Shown here: positions 16,410-26,041 of the stretch, one piece after another | How positions within the stretch are numbered: the first letter of the stretch is position 1 | How the letters are laid out: the number at the start of each line of letters is the position of its first letter | NCBI GenBank assembly: GCA_949294185.1 | Contig: CASFGA010000008.1 | Span: 1-64,000, forward strand | Direction: 5' to 3' | From: an uncultured Bacteroides sp. | Lineage (GTDB): Bacteria; Bacteroidota; Bacteroidia; Bacteroidales; Bacteroidaceae | Length of the DNA stretch: 64,000 nucleotides | The notes under the pieces: model-generated | Databases searched by the model: none | Told to the model about the DNA's origin: nothing | What the model saw: only the letters and a program-made list of their open reading frames with translations | Program-made: the position numbers and the translations under genes

Positions 16410-18850
16410 TTTCTGTCTTGAATGCGGAGCGGCAAGGCAATGCTCCGGCACGGATAGATTGGATTCTGACGGACAGCCGCTCGTTGTGTTTTCCGGAGGA
16501 AACCTTGTTTTTTGCCTTAAAGACCAAGCGAAATGACGGACATAGATATATAGATGACTTGTATTCACGCGGGGTGCGCAACTTTGTGGTCAGCGTCTTC
16601 CCGGAGGATGTTGCCCATTATAATGACGCTAACTTCTTGCGCGTGCCCGATACGCTCAAGGCTTTGCAGAAGTTGGCCGCCTACCGGCGAGGGCAGTTTG
16701 ATATACCGGTCATCGGCATAACAGGTAGCAACGGAAAGACCGTGGTGAAGGAATGGCTTTACCAACTGCTCAGTCCCGAACGCATCATTACTCGTTCGCC
16801 GCGCAGCTACAATTCTCAAATCGGGGTTCCCCTGTCAGTATGGCTGATGAACGAGCATACCGAGCTGGGAATATTCGAGGCAGGAATCTCTGAGATGGGA
16901 GAAATGGAGGCGTTGGCACCTATCATCCGCCCGTCTGTCGGTGTGCTGACAAACATCGGATGGGCACATCAGGAAAATTTTGCCTCTTTGCAGGACAAAT
17001 GTATGGAGAAGCTCCAGCTTTTCAAAGACTGCGATGTCATCATATACAATGGCGACAATGAACTGATAAGCAGTTGTGTGGCCAAATCGCTCTTTGCCGC
17101 CCGTGAGATTGCCTGGTCTATGAAAGACAGTGAGCGTCCGTTGTTCATCGAGAAGATAGAAAAAGACGATACGGGCACGACAGTGAAATACCGTTATCTG
17201 GGTTTCTTCAAGGAATACCGGATTCCGTTCATCGATGACGCTTCCATTGAAAATTCTCTCAACTGTTTGGCGGTGGCTTTATATCTGATGGTATCTCCGG
17301 AAAACATTGCCGAACGCATGGCGCATCTGGATCCGATAGCCATGCGGCTTGAAGTGAAAGAGGGGAAAAACGGGTGTGTATTGATAAATGACAGTTATAA
17401 TTCAGACTTTGCGTCACTGGATATCGCACTCGACTTCATGGCACGGCGCACGGAAGACAAGCGCCGCAAGCGCACATTGATTCTCTCGGACATTCTTGAG
17501 AGCGGGCAGACAGGCAAGTTGCTTTATCGTCAGGTGGCCGATCTGGTGCACAGCCGCGGAGTTGACCGTATTATTGGTGTGGGGAAAGAGATATCGGAGG
17601 CCGCTTCGCGCTTTGAAATAGAAAAAGTATTCTTCCGCTCTACTTCCGAACTGCTTGAATCGGGGTTGCTTGATAAGTTCCGCAATGAAGTTGTGTTGAT
17701 AAAGGGTGCCCGTATATTCCGGTTTGACAAGATAACCGACCTGTTGGAGCTGAAAGTTCACGAGACCATACTTGAGATTAACCTGAATGCTTTGGTGGAT
17801 AATCTGAACCATTACCGCAACAAGCTTAGGCCGGAGACGAAAATGACCTGTATGGTGAAGGCGTCGGCCTATGGAACGGGGGCTTTTGAAGTGGCAAAGA
17901 CACTGGAAGACCAACGGGTGGATTATTTGGCCGTGGCCGTAGCCGATGAAGGAGCCGAGCTTCGCAAGGCGGGCATCCGGAGTTCCATCATTATTATGAA
18001 TCCGGAAGTGACGGCTTTCCATACCATGTTCGACTATAAACTTGAGCCGGAAGTGTACAGCTTCCATCTTTTGGAGGAGTTGATTAAGGCGGCGGAGCGT
18101 GAAGGCATGACCAACTGCCCTATTCACATAAAGATAGACACCGGTATGCACCGTTTGGGATTTGCTCCCGAAGACATGCCGCGTCTGGTTGAACGGCTTC
18201 ATCGGCAGAGTGCGGTTATTCCGCGTTCGGTTTTCTCTCATCTGGCAGGCAGCGATGCCGAGCGTTTCGATGCGTTTACCCGCAGGCAGATAGAGACTTT
18301 TGAGGCGGCTGCCGCCGAACTGCAAGCAGGCTTCGGACACAAAATACTGCGCCATATCTGCAATACGGCAGGTATAGAACGCTATCCGGGCGCACAGTTC
18401 GAGATGGTTCGTCTGGGTATCGGGCTGTATGGCGTTGATCCTTTTACGAACAAGATGCTGCATAATGTTGCGACACTGAAGACAACCATTCTTCAGATAC
18501 ACGATGTTCCGGCAGATGAAACGGTGGGGTACAGCCGGAAAGGCGTGCTGAACCGTGATTCGCGTATAGCGGCTCTTCCGATTGGCTATGCCGACGGACT
18601 GAATCGCCGCTTGGGAAACGGGCATGCCTATTGTCTGGTGAACGGACAGAAAGCTCCTTATGTGGGTAATATCTGTATGGATGTGTGTATGATAGATGTG
18701 ACCGGCATCGATTGCAAGGAGGGAGACAAGGTTATCATCTTTGGAGATGAACTTCCGGTTACTGTCTTGTCTGATATATTGGAGACCATCCCGTATGAAG
18801 TGCTGACCAGCGTGTCAAACCGGGTAAAGCGAGTCTATTATCAGGATTAG
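16385..18850 (+). CDS. murF-alr: Bifunctional MurF ligase / alanine racemase
   Basis: The N-terminal half is MurF, which adds D-Ala-D-Ala to the UDP-MurNAc-tripeptide; its ATP loop GITGSNGKT is at 111-119. The C-terminal half is alanine racemase: Lys492 in MVKASAYGTG is the PLP lysine and ETVGYSRKG near 710 carries a candidate catalytic Tyr. This fusion is a known Bacteroidetes feature and pairs D-Ala supply with its use. The start at 16385 (MSSTIEEI) gives 821 residues; an in-frame upstream ATG at 16220 would add 55 residues overlapping GSCFA and resembling no MurF start. It overlaps GSCFA by 25 bases and is followed two bases later by a transporter gene. Confidence 0.95.
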   Translation: MSSTIEEIVSVLNAERQGNAPARIDWILTDSRSLCFPEETLFFALKTKRNDGHRYIDDLYSRGVRNFVVSVFPEDVAHYNDANFLRVPDTLKALQKLAAYRRGQFDIPVIGITGSNGKTVVKEWLYQLLSPERIITRSPRSYNSQIGVPLSVWLMNEHTELGIFEAGISEMGEMEALAPIIRPSVGVLTNIGWAHQENFASLQDKCMEKLQLFKDCDVIIYNGDNELISSCVAKSLFAAREIAWSMKDSERPLFIEKIEKDDTGTTVKYRYLGFFKEYRIPFIDDASIENSLNCLAVALYLMVSPENIAERMAHLDPIAMRLEVKEGKNGCVLINDSYNSDFASLDIALDFMARRTEDKRRKRTLILSDILESGQTGKLLYRQVADLVHSRGVDRIIGVGKEISEAASRFEIEKVFFRSTSELLESGLLDKFRNEVVLIKGARIFRFDKITDLLELKVHETILEINLNALVDNLNHYRNKLRPETKMTCMVKASAYGTGAFEVAKTLEDQRVDYLAVAVADEGAELRKAGIRSSIIIMNPEVTAFHTMFDYKLEPEVYSFHLLEELIKAAEREGMTNCPIHIKIDTGMHRLGFAPEDMPRLVERLHRQSAVIPRSVFSHLAGSDAERFDAFTRRQIETFEAAAAELQAGFGHKILRHICNTAGIERYPGAQFEMVRLGIGLYGVDPFTNKMLHNVATLKTTILQIHDVPADETVGYSRKGVLNRDSRIAALPIGYADGLNRRLGNGHAYCLVNGQKAPYVGNICMDVCMIDVTGIDCKEGDKVIIFGDELPVTVLSDILETIPYEVLTSVSNRVKRVYYQD

Positions 18851-18852
18851 TC

Positions 18853-19803
18853 ATGGATATACTTCGCTTCTGCAAAAACTGGACACTTCCGATAGCCATG
18901 TGCATGGGAGTGCTGCTTTATTTTGTTTATGTCAGTATCCCGGCTCTGGCGTTTACCCGACCTTTTGCCAATCGTGCGGTGGATATCGTTCAGCCCGTAC
19001 TGATATTTCTGATGCTGTTCCTTACTTTCTGTAAGGTGGGCCTGCATGATTTGCGCCCTTGCCGATGGCATTTGTGGCTGATATTGATACAGGGCGGAAG
19101 TTTTACACTGATGGGAATGTTGTTGATAATGCTTCCCGACTTTCCCGCACGCATTCTGGTGGAAGGTGCGATGCTGTGCATGATTTGTCCCACGGCGACA
19201 GCTGCAGCTGTAGTGACGCGCAAGTTGGGCGGCGATGCCGGACACATCACGACTTACACCATTCTGATCAATCTTCTGACTTCTTTTCTGGTTCCTTTCA
19301 TGCTGCCGATGGTGCATCCGCATCCTGACTTGAGTTTCGGAAGCTCCTTTGTCTTGACACTCGGCAAGGTATTCCCGCTGCTGTTGTGTCCTTTTGTGGC
19401 GGCCATACTGCTGCGGTATCTTTGTCCGAAACTGCATGCCCGCATCGGTGAATTGCAGGATCTGACCTTTTACTTGTGGGCGCTTGCGCTCACCATCGCC
19501 ATAGCCGTTACGGTGAAAAGTATTGTACATAGCGATGTTTCCTTCTGGTATCAGGCGGGGTTGGCCGGCATATCTCTCGTCTGTTGCGCCTTGCAGTTCT
19601 TTTTGGGCAAGCGTATCGGGCGTTTTTACGGTGATTCAATCAGTGCCGGACAGGCATTGGGACAGAAAAATACGGCACTGGCCATCTGGATGGGATATAC
19701 ATTCTTTACGCCTGTTACCGCTGTGGCCGCCGGATTCTATAGCGTATGGCATAATGTGGTCAATTCGTATCAGCTTTATCAGCAGAGAAAGAAGAGTGCG
19801 TGA
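18853..19803 (+). CDS. BASS-like (bile acid:sodium symporter family) membrane protein
   Basis: A 316-residue polytopic membrane protein with about nine or ten hydrophobic segments. The ICPTATAAAVVTRKLGG stretch (near 115-131) and the late AGQALGQKNTALAIWMGYTFFTPVTAV region resemble the crossover motifs of the BASS fold, which couples sodium to uptake of organic anions. The real substrate is unknown, and pantothenate, keto acids or bile acids are all possible. It begins two bases after the murF-alr stop, so it is likely the last gene of that operon. Confidence 0.7.
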   Translation: MDILRFCKNWTLPIAMCMGVLLYFVYVSIPALAFTRPFANRAVDIVQPVLIFLMLFLTFCKVGLHDLRPCRWHLWLILIQGGSFTLMGMLLIMLPDFPARILVEGAMLCMICPTATAAAVVTRKLGGDAGHITTYTILINLLTSFLVPFMLPMVHPHPDLSFGSSFVLTLGKVFPLLLCPFVAAILLRYLCPKLHARIGELQDLTFYLWALALTIAIAVTVKSIVHSDVSFWYQAGLAGISLVCCALQFFLGKRIGRFYGDSISAGQALGQKNTALAIWMGYTFFTPVTAVAAGFYSVWHNVVNSYQLYQQRKKSA

Positions 19804-19862
19804 GCGGGGAACGGCCTTTTTTCATATAGCCGGCCTTTTTTATGGCTCTCATAGAAATCTGA

Positions 19863-19900
19863 TTCCATCCTTATGAAAAATCGGTTTCATAAGGATGAAA
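19863..19900. repeat. Nested palindromic element downstream of the BASS-like gene
   Basis: A perfect 13-bp inverted repeat (19866-19878 with 19885-19897, loop aatcgg). It is built from two small hairpin units, TTCCAT-cctt-ATGAAA and TTTCAT-aagg-ATGAAA, whose loops are reverse complements of each other. The same design recurs after folD at 40189-40251. There is no following T-run, so it is not a standard terminator. Confidence 0.75.
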
Positions 19901-20000
19901 ATATCTGATGCTTCAGATTATTTTGCAGCTTTTCTCCTTTAAACTGTTACTCTTTATTGCTATTTTTTGAAAATTTCTTCTTTATATTTCGCAGTTTGTG

Positions 20001-20008
20001 TATATTTG
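20001..20008 (+). promoter_or_regulatory. -7 box of the XRE-cupin/acyl-CoA ligase promoter
   Basis: TATATTTG, 67 bases before the gene start. The -33 position is T-rich without a clean TTTG at the right distance. Confidence 0.55.
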
Positions 20009-20009
20009 T

Positions 20010-20035
20010 GGCGCGCACGGGCGGCGCGCACGGGC
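20010..20035 (+). repeat. Perfect 13-bp tandem repeat at the transcript start
   Basis: Two exact copies of ggcgcgcacgggc (20010-20022 and 20023-20035) begin right after the -7 box, so they span the predicted transcription start. The very GC-rich repeat stands out from the AT-rich promoter around it. It may be a regulator binding site, possibly for the adjacent XRE-cupin protein. Confidence 0.6.
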
Positions 20036-20074
20036 TAAGTCCTGTCCGCTTATCATTAAAAACAAAAGACAGCT

Positions 20075-20653
20075 ATGGATTGCACAAACATTATTGGCGA
20101 AAAGATAAAATCGCTTAGAACACTTAAAGAAATAAGTATCGAAGAATTGGCGGAACGTACGGAACTGACCGTGGAGCAGATCCGCCGTATAGAAGAGAAT
20201 GTAGATATTCCGTCATTGGCTCCGCTTGTCAAGATAGCGCGTGTCTTGGGAGTTCGATTGGGAACTTTTCTTGACGATCAAGACAATGAAGCGGGGGCTG
20301 TAGTGTGTCATCGGGGTGAGGCAGACGATACGGTTAGCTTTTCAAACAATGCGACGGATGCCCGCCAGCACATGCATTACCATTCTCTTTCGCGCAGCAA
20401 GACCGACCGTCACATGGAACCGTTTGTTATCGACATCGATGCCGACGAAGAAAAAAAATATTCTCTTTCGGCACACGAGGGAGAAGAGTTTATCATGGTG
20501 CTGAAAGGAAAGCTTGAAGTGAATTACGGGAAGCAGACTTATGTGCTTGATGAAGGGGATACAATTTATTATGATTCTATCGTTCCTCATCATGTGCATG
20601 CCTTTAACGGACAGAAAGCTCAGATATTAGCCGTAATCTATACTCCCATCTAA
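20075..20653 (+). CDS. XRE-family regulator with C-terminal cupin sensor domain
   Basis: The 192-residue protein pairs an N-terminal helix-turn-helix (IGEKIKSLRTLKEISIEELAERTELTVEQIRRIEE, about residues 7-42) with a C-terminal cupin (HEGEEFIMVLKGKLEVNYGKQTY and EGDTIYYDSIVPHHVHAF). Such proteins usually sense a small ligand or metal in the cupin barrel. It lies 21 bases ahead of an acyl-CoA ligase gene in the same direction, so it probably controls fatty- or aryl-acid activation and its own operon. The tandem repeat at 20010-20035 is a candidate operator. The ligand is unknown. Confidence 0.88.
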   Translation: MDCTNIIGEKIKSLRTLKEISIEELAERTELTVEQIRRIEENVDIPSLAPLVKIARVLGVRLGTFLDDQDNEAGAVVCHRGEADDTVSFSNNATDARQHMHYHSLSRSKTDRHMEPFVIDIDADEEKKYSLSAHEGEEFIMVLKGKLEVNYGKQTYVLDEGDTIYYDSIVPHHVHAFNGQKAQILAVIYTPI

Positions 20654-20674
20654 TCTATTAAACCTTTCAGTATT

Positions 20675-22327
20675 ATGTTGCAATTATCAGAAAGAACTTT
20701 GGGTGACTGGTTGGAACATTGGGCGGAAACCACCCCCGACAAGGAATATCTTGTCTATTCCGACCGTAACCTGCGCTTTACGTGGAAACAGTTTAATCAG
20801 CGTGTGGATAACATGGCGAAAGGTCTTCTGGCCATTGGGGTGAAAAAGGGGACGCATGTAGGCATTTGGGCAGGAAACGTGCCTGACTGGCTGACTTTTC
20901 TCTATGCTTGTGCCAAGATTGGGGCGGTGGCCGTTACGGTCAATACCAGTTACAAGCAGGCGGAACTGGAGTATCTTTGCCAGAATTCGGATATGCACAC
21001 ACTTTGCATTGTGAACGGAGAAAAAGACAGCAATTTCGTAGAGATGACTTACACTATGCTGCCCGAGCTGAAGACATTTGAGCGCGGACGGATGAAGAGC
21101 AAACGTTTCCCGTGCATGAGGAATGTAATCTATATCGGTCAGGAGAAGTATCGGGGAATGTATAATACGGCTGAGATATTGCTGCTTGGCAATAATATAG
21201 ACGATGAGGAACTGCGCCAGGCACGCAGCCAGGTGAACTGTCATGATACGGTCAACATGCAGTATACCTCGGGGACGACAGGATTTCCCAAGGGAGTCAT
21301 GCTGACTCATTATAACATAGCGAACAATGGATACCTGACAGGCGAGCACATGAAGTTTACTTCTGATGACAAGCTGTGTGTGTGCGTTCCGTTGTTCCAT
21401 TGTTTCGGTGTGGTTTTGGCTACGATGAACTGTCTGACACACGGATGTACGGAAGTAATGGTCGAGCGTTTCGACCCGTTGCTCGTGCTGGCCTCGGTTC
21501 ATAAAGAGCGCTGTACGGCTCTTTACGGCGTGCCGACGATGTTTATAGCTGAGCTTCATCATCCGATGTTCGATATGTTTGATCTTTCTTGCCTGCGTAC
21601 GGGCATTATGGCCGGTTCGCTTTGTCCGGTAGAACTGATGAAGCAGGTGGAAGAGAAGATGTTTATGCGGGTTACAAGCGTATACGGGCTGACGGAGACT
21701 TCTCCGGGCATGACGCATAGCCGCATCGAAGACGATCCGGAAGTGCGCTATACGACGGTGGGGCATGATTACGAATTTACTGAGGTCAAGGTGATCGATC
21801 CGGAAACCGGTGAGGAATGTCCGGTTGGAGTGCAGGGAGAAATGTGTAATCGTGGATACAATACCATGAAGGGATATTACAAAAATCCGGAAGCCACGGC
21901 CGAAGTGATAGACAAGAACGGTTTCCTGCATTCAGGAGACTTGGGAGTAAAAGACGAGAACGGCAATTACCGCATTACGGGCCGTATCAAAGACATGATT
22001 ATCCGTGGAGGAGAGAACATTTATCCTCGCGAGATAGAAGAATTTCTTTACCAGATGCCGGGCATTAAAGATGTGCAGGTGGCAGGCGTTCCCTCGAAGA
22101 AATACGGCGAAGCCGTAGGCGCATTCATCATTCTGCATGAGGGATATACGATGAATGAATTTGATGTCCGCGAGTTCTGTCAGGGGAAAATTGCCCGCTA
22201 CAAGATTCCGAAATATATATTCTTCATCAAAGAATTTCCGATGACAGGGAGTGGGAAGATACAGAAATTCAAACTGAAGGATTTGGGACTGGAACTCTGC
22301 AAGCAGCAGGGAATAGAAATTATCTGA
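20675..22327 (+). CDS. AMP-forming acyl-CoA ligase
   Basis: A 550-residue member of the adenylate-forming superfamily that activates a carboxylic acid as acyl-AMP and transfers it to CoA. Marks: the P-loop [11 protein letters not shown] at 197-207, the A5-like [10 protein letters not shown] near 340, the hinge [32 protein letters not shown] near 422-455, and the C-terminal catalytic Lys in [10 protein letters not shown]. Length and sequence suggest a medium- or long-chain fatty acid ligase, but the chain cannot be read. It is co-transcribed with the XRE-cupin gene and ends at a bidirectional terminator. Confidence 0.9.
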   Translation: MLQLSERTLGDWLEHWAETTPDKEYLVYSDRNLRFTWKQFNQRVDNMAKGLLAIGVKKGTHVGIWAGNVPDWLTFLYACAKIGAVAVTVNTSYKQAELEYLCQNSDMHTLCIVNGEKDSNFVEMTYTMLPELKTFERGRMKSKRFPCMRNVIYIGQEKYRGMYNTAEILLLGNNIDDEELRQARSQVNCHDTVNMQYTSGTTGFPKGVMLTHYNIANNGYLTGEHMKFTSDDKLCVCVPLFHCFGVVLATMNCLTHGCTEVMVERFDPLLVLASVHKERCTALYGVPTMFIAELHHPMFDMFDLSCLRTGIMAGSLCPVELMKQVEEKMFMRVTSVYGLTETSPGMTHSRIEDDPEVRYTTVGHDYEFTEVKVIDPETGEECPVGVQGEMCNRGYNTMKGYYKNPEATAEVIDKNGFLHSGDLGVKDENGNYRITGRIKDMIIRGGENIYPREIEEFLYQMPGIKDVQVAGVPSKKYGEAVGAFIILHEGYTMNEFDVREFCQGKIARYKIPKYIFFIKEFPMTGSGKIQKFKLKDLGLELCKQQGIEII

Positions 22328-22360
22328 TTCTCTTGGAAAAATTCGTGTTGATATTGTTAT

Positions 22361-22411
22361 AAAAAAGCGGTGTCCGGCAAAACAGCAAGATCTTGCCGGA
22401 CACCGTTTTTT
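22361..22411. terminator. Bidirectional terminator between acyl-CoA ligase and hisC
   Basis: CGGTGTCCGGCAA (22368-22380) pairs perfectly with TTGCCGGACACCG (22393-22405). It is flanked by A6 on the left and T6 on the right, so it can end both the plus-strand ligase transcript and the minus-strand his operon. Confidence 0.9.
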
Positions 22412-22457
22412 GCTTGGCAGCAAATGGATTTTTGCTTAGTGCCTTATCGGATTTTCC

Positions 22458-23513
22458 TTATGGCTTCCATCTTTTTTCTCTTAGTGCTTCCAGCAAGGCA
22501 TCGTTTTCCGGGCGGGTTCCCACGGTAATGCGCAGGCAGTTATGACAGAGCGTTACGTTGGTTCGGTTGCGTACGATGATTCCTTTCTCAACCAGATAGT
22601 CGTATATTCTTTTGGCATCTGTTACTTTTGCCAGAAAAAAATTGGCGTCGGTGGGGTAAACCTGTTCGCAGCATGGCAGTTTCTTGAACGCCTGTACCAG
22701 ACGGGCGCGCTCGTTTAAAAGCGACTTCACCCATTCCTGCACTTGATAATGCTTCTCCATCATGCGGATAGCCTCTTGCTGGGTAAGGAGATTGACATTG
22801 TATGGATACTTTATCTTGTTCATTATCCCGATGATTTCCTTCGACGCGAACGCCATTCCCAGGCGGATGGCTGCACATCCCCATGCTTTTGAGAAAGTCT
22901 GAAGTACAATCAGATTAGGATACGCCTCCAGTTTGTTCAGATACGAAGGAACATCGGAGAAGTCTGCATACGCTTCGTCTATAATGACCAGACCTTGAAA
23001 TGCTTGCAGTAAAGCGAGTATTTCCTCCTGACAGAGATTGTTTCCCGTCGGGTTGTTGGGAGAGCAGAGAAAGATAAGCTTGGTGTTGTTGTCGGATGCG
23101 GCGAGCAGTTTGTCCGCTTTAAACTGGAAATTCTCGTCGAGCTGCACTTTCCGATACTCTACATCGTTTACTTCCGCACATACCTGATACATGCCGTATG
23201 TGGGGTCAATGGCCACCACATTGTCTGTTCCCGGACGGCAGAAAGCTCGGAACATCAGGTCGATGGCTTCATCGCTTCCGTTTCCTAAGAATATCTGTTC
23301 GGGCTGCACTTTCTTGACCGGAGCGATGAGCCTTTTCAACTCCCGTTGCAGCGGATCCGGATACCGGTTGTTTGGCGTGTTGTACGGATTTTCATTGGCA
23401 TCCAAAAAGATGGATGCCTCGGCTCCGCTGTATTCGTCGCGTGCGGAAGAATAGGGCTTCAATGTCCAGATATTGGGGCGGGTCAGTTCTTTCAGAGGTT
23501 TCATATTGTTCAT
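22458..23513 (-). CDS. hisC: Histidinol-phosphate aminotransferase
   Basis: HisC transaminates imidazole-acetol phosphate to histidinol phosphate with PLP. The 351-residue protein is full length for fold-type I HisC. It shows [17 protein letters not shown] near the N-terminus, [27 protein letters not shown] near 155, IDEAYADF, and the PLP lysine in [14 protein letters not shown] near 215. Its start overlaps the hisD stop by four bases (ATGA). It is the last gene of the hisGDC operon here. hisB, which often follows in related genomes, is absent, and the terminator comes next. Confidence 0.95.
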   Translation of the reverse strand: MNNMKPLKELTRPNIWTLKPYSSARDEYSGAEASIFLDANENPYNTPNNRYPDPLQRELKRLIAPVKKVQPEQIFLGNGSDEAIDLMFRAFCRPGTDNVVAIDPTYGMYQVCAEVNDVEYRKVQLDENFQFKADKLLAASDNNTKLIFLCSPNNPTGNNLCQEEILALLQAFQGLVIIDEAYADFSDVPSYLNKLEAYPNLIVLQTFSKAWGCAAIRLGMAFASKEIIGIMNKIKYPYNVNLLTQQEAIRMMEKHYQVQEWVKSLLNERARLVQAFKKLPCCEQVYPTDANFFLAKVTDAKRIYDYLVEKGIIVRNRTNVTLCHNCLRITVGTRPENDALLEALREKRWKP

Positions 23514-24793
23514 TTTAAAGTTTCCAGACGGACACTCACAGCGTTCTTGTGGGCGTCAAGATATTCATTGGCGGCCAATACCTCGATGGCAGGGCCGATG
23601 GTGGCGATGCCTTCGGCGGTAACTTCCTGATAAGTAATCTTGCGGATGAAACTGTCGACACTCACGCCGCTGTATGCCTTGGCATATCCGTTTGTCGGCA
23701 GGGTATGGTTGGTTCCCGATGCATAGTCGCCTGCGCTTTCAGGGGAATATGCGCCCAGGAATACCGAACCCGCGTTGACGATTTTCTCGGCCACATTCAC
23801 GTAGTCTTTGGTCTCGATGATGAGATGCTCGGGTGCATATTCGTTGACCATCTCGATTGCCTCGTCGATGGTCTTGACCAAAATCAGCTTGCTGTTGGCA
23901 AGCGACTTTTCAGCAATGTTCTTGCGGAACAAGGACGGGAGCTGCCGGTCTACTTCCTCGGTTACTGATTGAAGCAGGTCTTGCGAAGTGGTGATAAGGA
24001 TGGCCTGACTGTCTGTTCCATGCTCAGCCTGTGAGAGGAGATCGGCGGCCACGAAGGCCGGATTGGCGGTCTCGTCGGCAAGAACGGCGACTTCAGACGG
24101 GCCTGCAGGCATGTCGATGGCGACATCGCGCAGCGAAACCTGCTGCTTGGCGGCTGTTACATACTGGTTTCCCGGGCCGAATATCTTATATACTTTGGGA
24201 ACAGACTCCGTTCCGTATGCCATAGCTCCGATGGCCTGCACTCCTCCTGCCTTGAAGACACGGCTTACGCCTGCTATTTTGGCGGCATAGAGGATGGCCG
24301 GATGTATCTTGCCTGTCCGGTCGGGCGGGGTGCAGAGAACGATTTCCTTGCATCCTGCGATTTGTGCCGGAGTGGCGAGCATCAGCACCGTGGAGAAGAG
24401 GGGGGCTGTTCCGCCCGGAATGTAAAGTCCGACTTTCTCAATGGCCACGGCCTTCTGCCAGCAGGTCACTCCCGGTAGGGTGGTTACCTTTTTCCCTTCG
24501 AACTTCTGCGAAGAATGAAAGGTGCGGATATTGTTGTATGCCAGCATGATGGCGGCTTTCAGCTCGATGCTGACTTCTTTTTCGGCTTCGGCAAATTCTT
24601 TTTCAGTAACTGCGAGTGAGGAAAGCCGCACCTTGTCGAACTTTTCTTCATATTCGACGACGGCTTTGTCGCCTTCCATGCGTATGCGGTTCAGCACTTC
24701 GGACACGGTATTGCGCAGGATGTCGGTATTAAGGGTCGGGCGTTTCAGCATTTCTTTCCAGGCCGACCGCTCGGGATTGGTTATGATATTCAT
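23510..24793 (-). CDS. hisD: Histidinol dehydrogenase
   Basis: HisD oxidises histidinol to histidine in two NAD-dependent steps at a zinc site. The 427 residues match the family. Recognisable blocks: [25 protein letters not shown] near 120, [17 protein letters not shown] near 205, [14 protein letters not shown] near 230, [18 protein letters not shown] near 255, and the late APEHLIIE and [20 protein letters not shown] blocks. It is 24 bases after hisG and overlaps hisC by four. Confidence 0.96.
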   Translation of the reverse strand: MNIITNPERSAWKEMLKRPTLNTDILRNTVSEVLNRIRMEGDKAVVEYEEKFDKVRLSSLAVTEKEFAEAEKEVSIELKAAIMLAYNNIRTFHSSQKFEGKKVTTLPGVTCWQKAVAIEKVGLYIPGGTAPLFSTVLMLATPAQIAGCKEIVLCTPPDRTGKIHPAILYAAKIAGVSRVFKAGGVQAIGAMAYGTESVPKVYKIFGPGNQYVTAAKQQVSLRDVAIDMPAGPSEVAVLADETANPAFVAADLLSQAEHGTDSQAILITTSQDLLQSVTEEVDRQLPSLFRKNIAEKSLANSKLILVKTIDEAIEMVNEYAPEHLIIETKDYVNVAEKIVNAGSVFLGAYSPESAGDYASGTNHTLPTNGYAKAYSGVSVDSFIRKITYQEVTAEGIATIGPAIEVLAANEYLDAHKNAVSVRLETLK

Positions 24794-24817
24794 GGTATAA
24801 TGTTCTTAAAAGATTTT

Positions 24818-25675
24818 TCAGATAATCATTTTCTCAATAGGCAGTACGAGAATGCCTTGTGCGCCGATGGCTTTCAGCTTTCCGATGATTTCCCAAAAAC
24901 ATTTCTGGTCAAGCACCGTGTGTATACTGCTCCATCCTTCTGTAGCGAGCGGCATGACAGTGGGACTCTTGATGCCGGGCAGCACGCTGATGATTTCTTT
25001 TACTTTGTCGGTAGGCACGTTCATCAATACATATTTCTTGTCTTCGGCTGTCTTTACAGCATTGATACGGAACAGCAGCTCTGCCAGTATTTCTTTTTTC
25101 TCATTGCTCAAATGTTTGTTCCCTATAAGCAAGGCTTCGCTTTTCATGACTGTTTCCACTTCTTTCAGATTGTTGCTGATGAGGGTTGAACCTGAGCTGA
25201 CGATGTCGAATATGGCATCTGCCAGTCCGATTCCCGGAGCAATTTCCACCGAGCCGGTGATGACATGAATGTCTGCCCGTATGCCGTTTTTGTTCAGGTA
25301 GGCTTGAAGGATGCCCGGATACGAGGTGGCAATTTTTTTTCCATTGAACCAGGCCGGTCCGTTGTATTCTGTTTCCTTGTGGATGGCAAGTGAAAGACGG
25401 CATTTGCTGAAGCCCAATCGCAGGATTATGTCGGCATCTTCGTTTCGTTCAACAAATTCATTTTCTCCCACGATGCCCAAGTCGGCAACGCCGCTTGCCA
25501 CACATTGGGGGATATCATCGTCACGAAGAAACAAGACTTCTACCGGAAAATTGGTGGACTGAGTGAGCAGCGTGCGTTTTGAAGTCGACAATTTGATGTC
25601 GGCTTCGGCAAGTAAGGCCATTGTGTCTTCAAAGAGGCGGCCTTTGGATTGTACGGCGATTCTTAACATATTCAT
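24818..25675 (-). CDS. hisG: ATP phosphoribosyltransferase, long form
   Basis: HisG condenses ATP and PRPP, the committed and feedback-inhibited step of histidine synthesis. At 285 residues it is the long form, with the periplasmic-binding-like catalytic core (LRIAVQSKGRLFEDTMALL at the start; DADIILRLGFSKCRLSLAI near 80; DAIFDIVSSGSTLISNNLKEV near 155-180) plus a C-terminal ACT-like regulatory domain from about residue 215. It is the first enzyme gene after the histidine leader peptide and attenuator at 25690-25829, so transcript attenuation on histidyl-tRNA supply is likely. Confidence 0.96.
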   Translation of the reverse strand: MNMLRIAVQSKGRLFEDTMALLAEADIKLSTSKRTLLTQSTNFPVEVLFLRDDDIPQCVASGVADLGIVGENEFVERNEDADIILRLGFSKCRLSLAIHKETEYNGPAWFNGKKIATSYPGILQAYLNKNGIRADIHVITGSVEIAPGIGLADAIFDIVSSGSTLISNNLKEVETVMKSEALLIGNKHLSNEKKEILAELLFRINAVKTAEDKKYVLMNVPTDKVKEIISVLPGIKSPTVMPLATEGWSSIHTVLDQKCFWEIIGKLKAIGAQGILVLPIEKMII

Positions 25676-25689
25676 TTGTGTTGGTTTGT

Positions 25690-25728
25690 CAAAATAAAAA
25701 AGGCTTGCCGCTGTAACGGAAAGCCTTT
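25690..25728 (-). terminator. Attenuator terminator of the his operon
   Basis: On the minus strand AAAGGCTT pairs with AAGCCTTT and CCG with CGG across one mismatch, with the loop TTACAG, followed by TTTATTTT. It lies between the histidine leader peptide and hisG, where an attenuator should be. Confidence 0.8.
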
Positions 25729-25766
25729 ATGCTGTTAGTTTATTTGTTTATGACTACATGCCTGTC

Positions 25767-25829
25767 TCAGCCTACCGTTTGATTCGTTAGGGAATGATGA
25801 TGGCGGTGATGTAAAGTCATAAGTTTCAT
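25767..25829 (-). CDS. hisL: Histidine operon leader peptide
   Basis: A 20-codon ORF beginning MKLMTLHHRHHHSL contains five histidine codons within six positions (HHRHHH). It starts about 13 bases after the predicted transcription start of a near-perfect promoter (25849-25880). It is followed 38 bases after its stop by an intrinsic terminator and then hisG. This is the classic layout of His attenuation: ribosome stalling on scarce histidyl-tRNA would prevent the terminator from forming. I did not verify the alternative antiterminator pairing. Homology to enterobacterial hisL is not implied; the resemblance is functional. Confidence 0.85.
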   Translation of the reverse strand: MKLMTLHHRHHHSLTNQTVG

Positions 25830-25848
25830 ACGTTTTTTCTATTTGCGA

Positions 25849-25880
25849 CAAAAGTAAAGCATACGAATGAAAAATCCAAA
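25849..25880 (-). promoter_or_regulatory. Promoter of the his operon
   Basis: On the minus strand TTTG (25880-25877), 20 bases, TACTTTTG (25856-25849). This is a full match to the Bacteroidetes -33/-7 consensus. Predicted start is near 25842, just ahead of the leader peptide. Confidence 0.8.
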
Positions 25881-26041
25881 TGTTTATCAGAAAAAGTTTC
25901 GTTTTTCTTTCATCGTTTGCATTCTGGCCTTGGCGGGAAGACTGTTTGCTTCGCCATTGCCGATTTTTTGCCACGGACGGAATCTTGTTTGCATAGTGCA
26001 GGAAAGGGATTTCACCGGAATGAAAAATCGGTTTGACGGCT

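Noticed and set aside
17414..18625. A 403-codon ORF antisense to murF-alr
   Set aside because: Shadow of the racemase domain, with no domain or promoter.
20340..20504. Short overlapping ORFs inside the XRE-cupin gene
   Set aside because: They are alternate-frame shadows of a gene with clear helix-turn-helix and cupin motifs.
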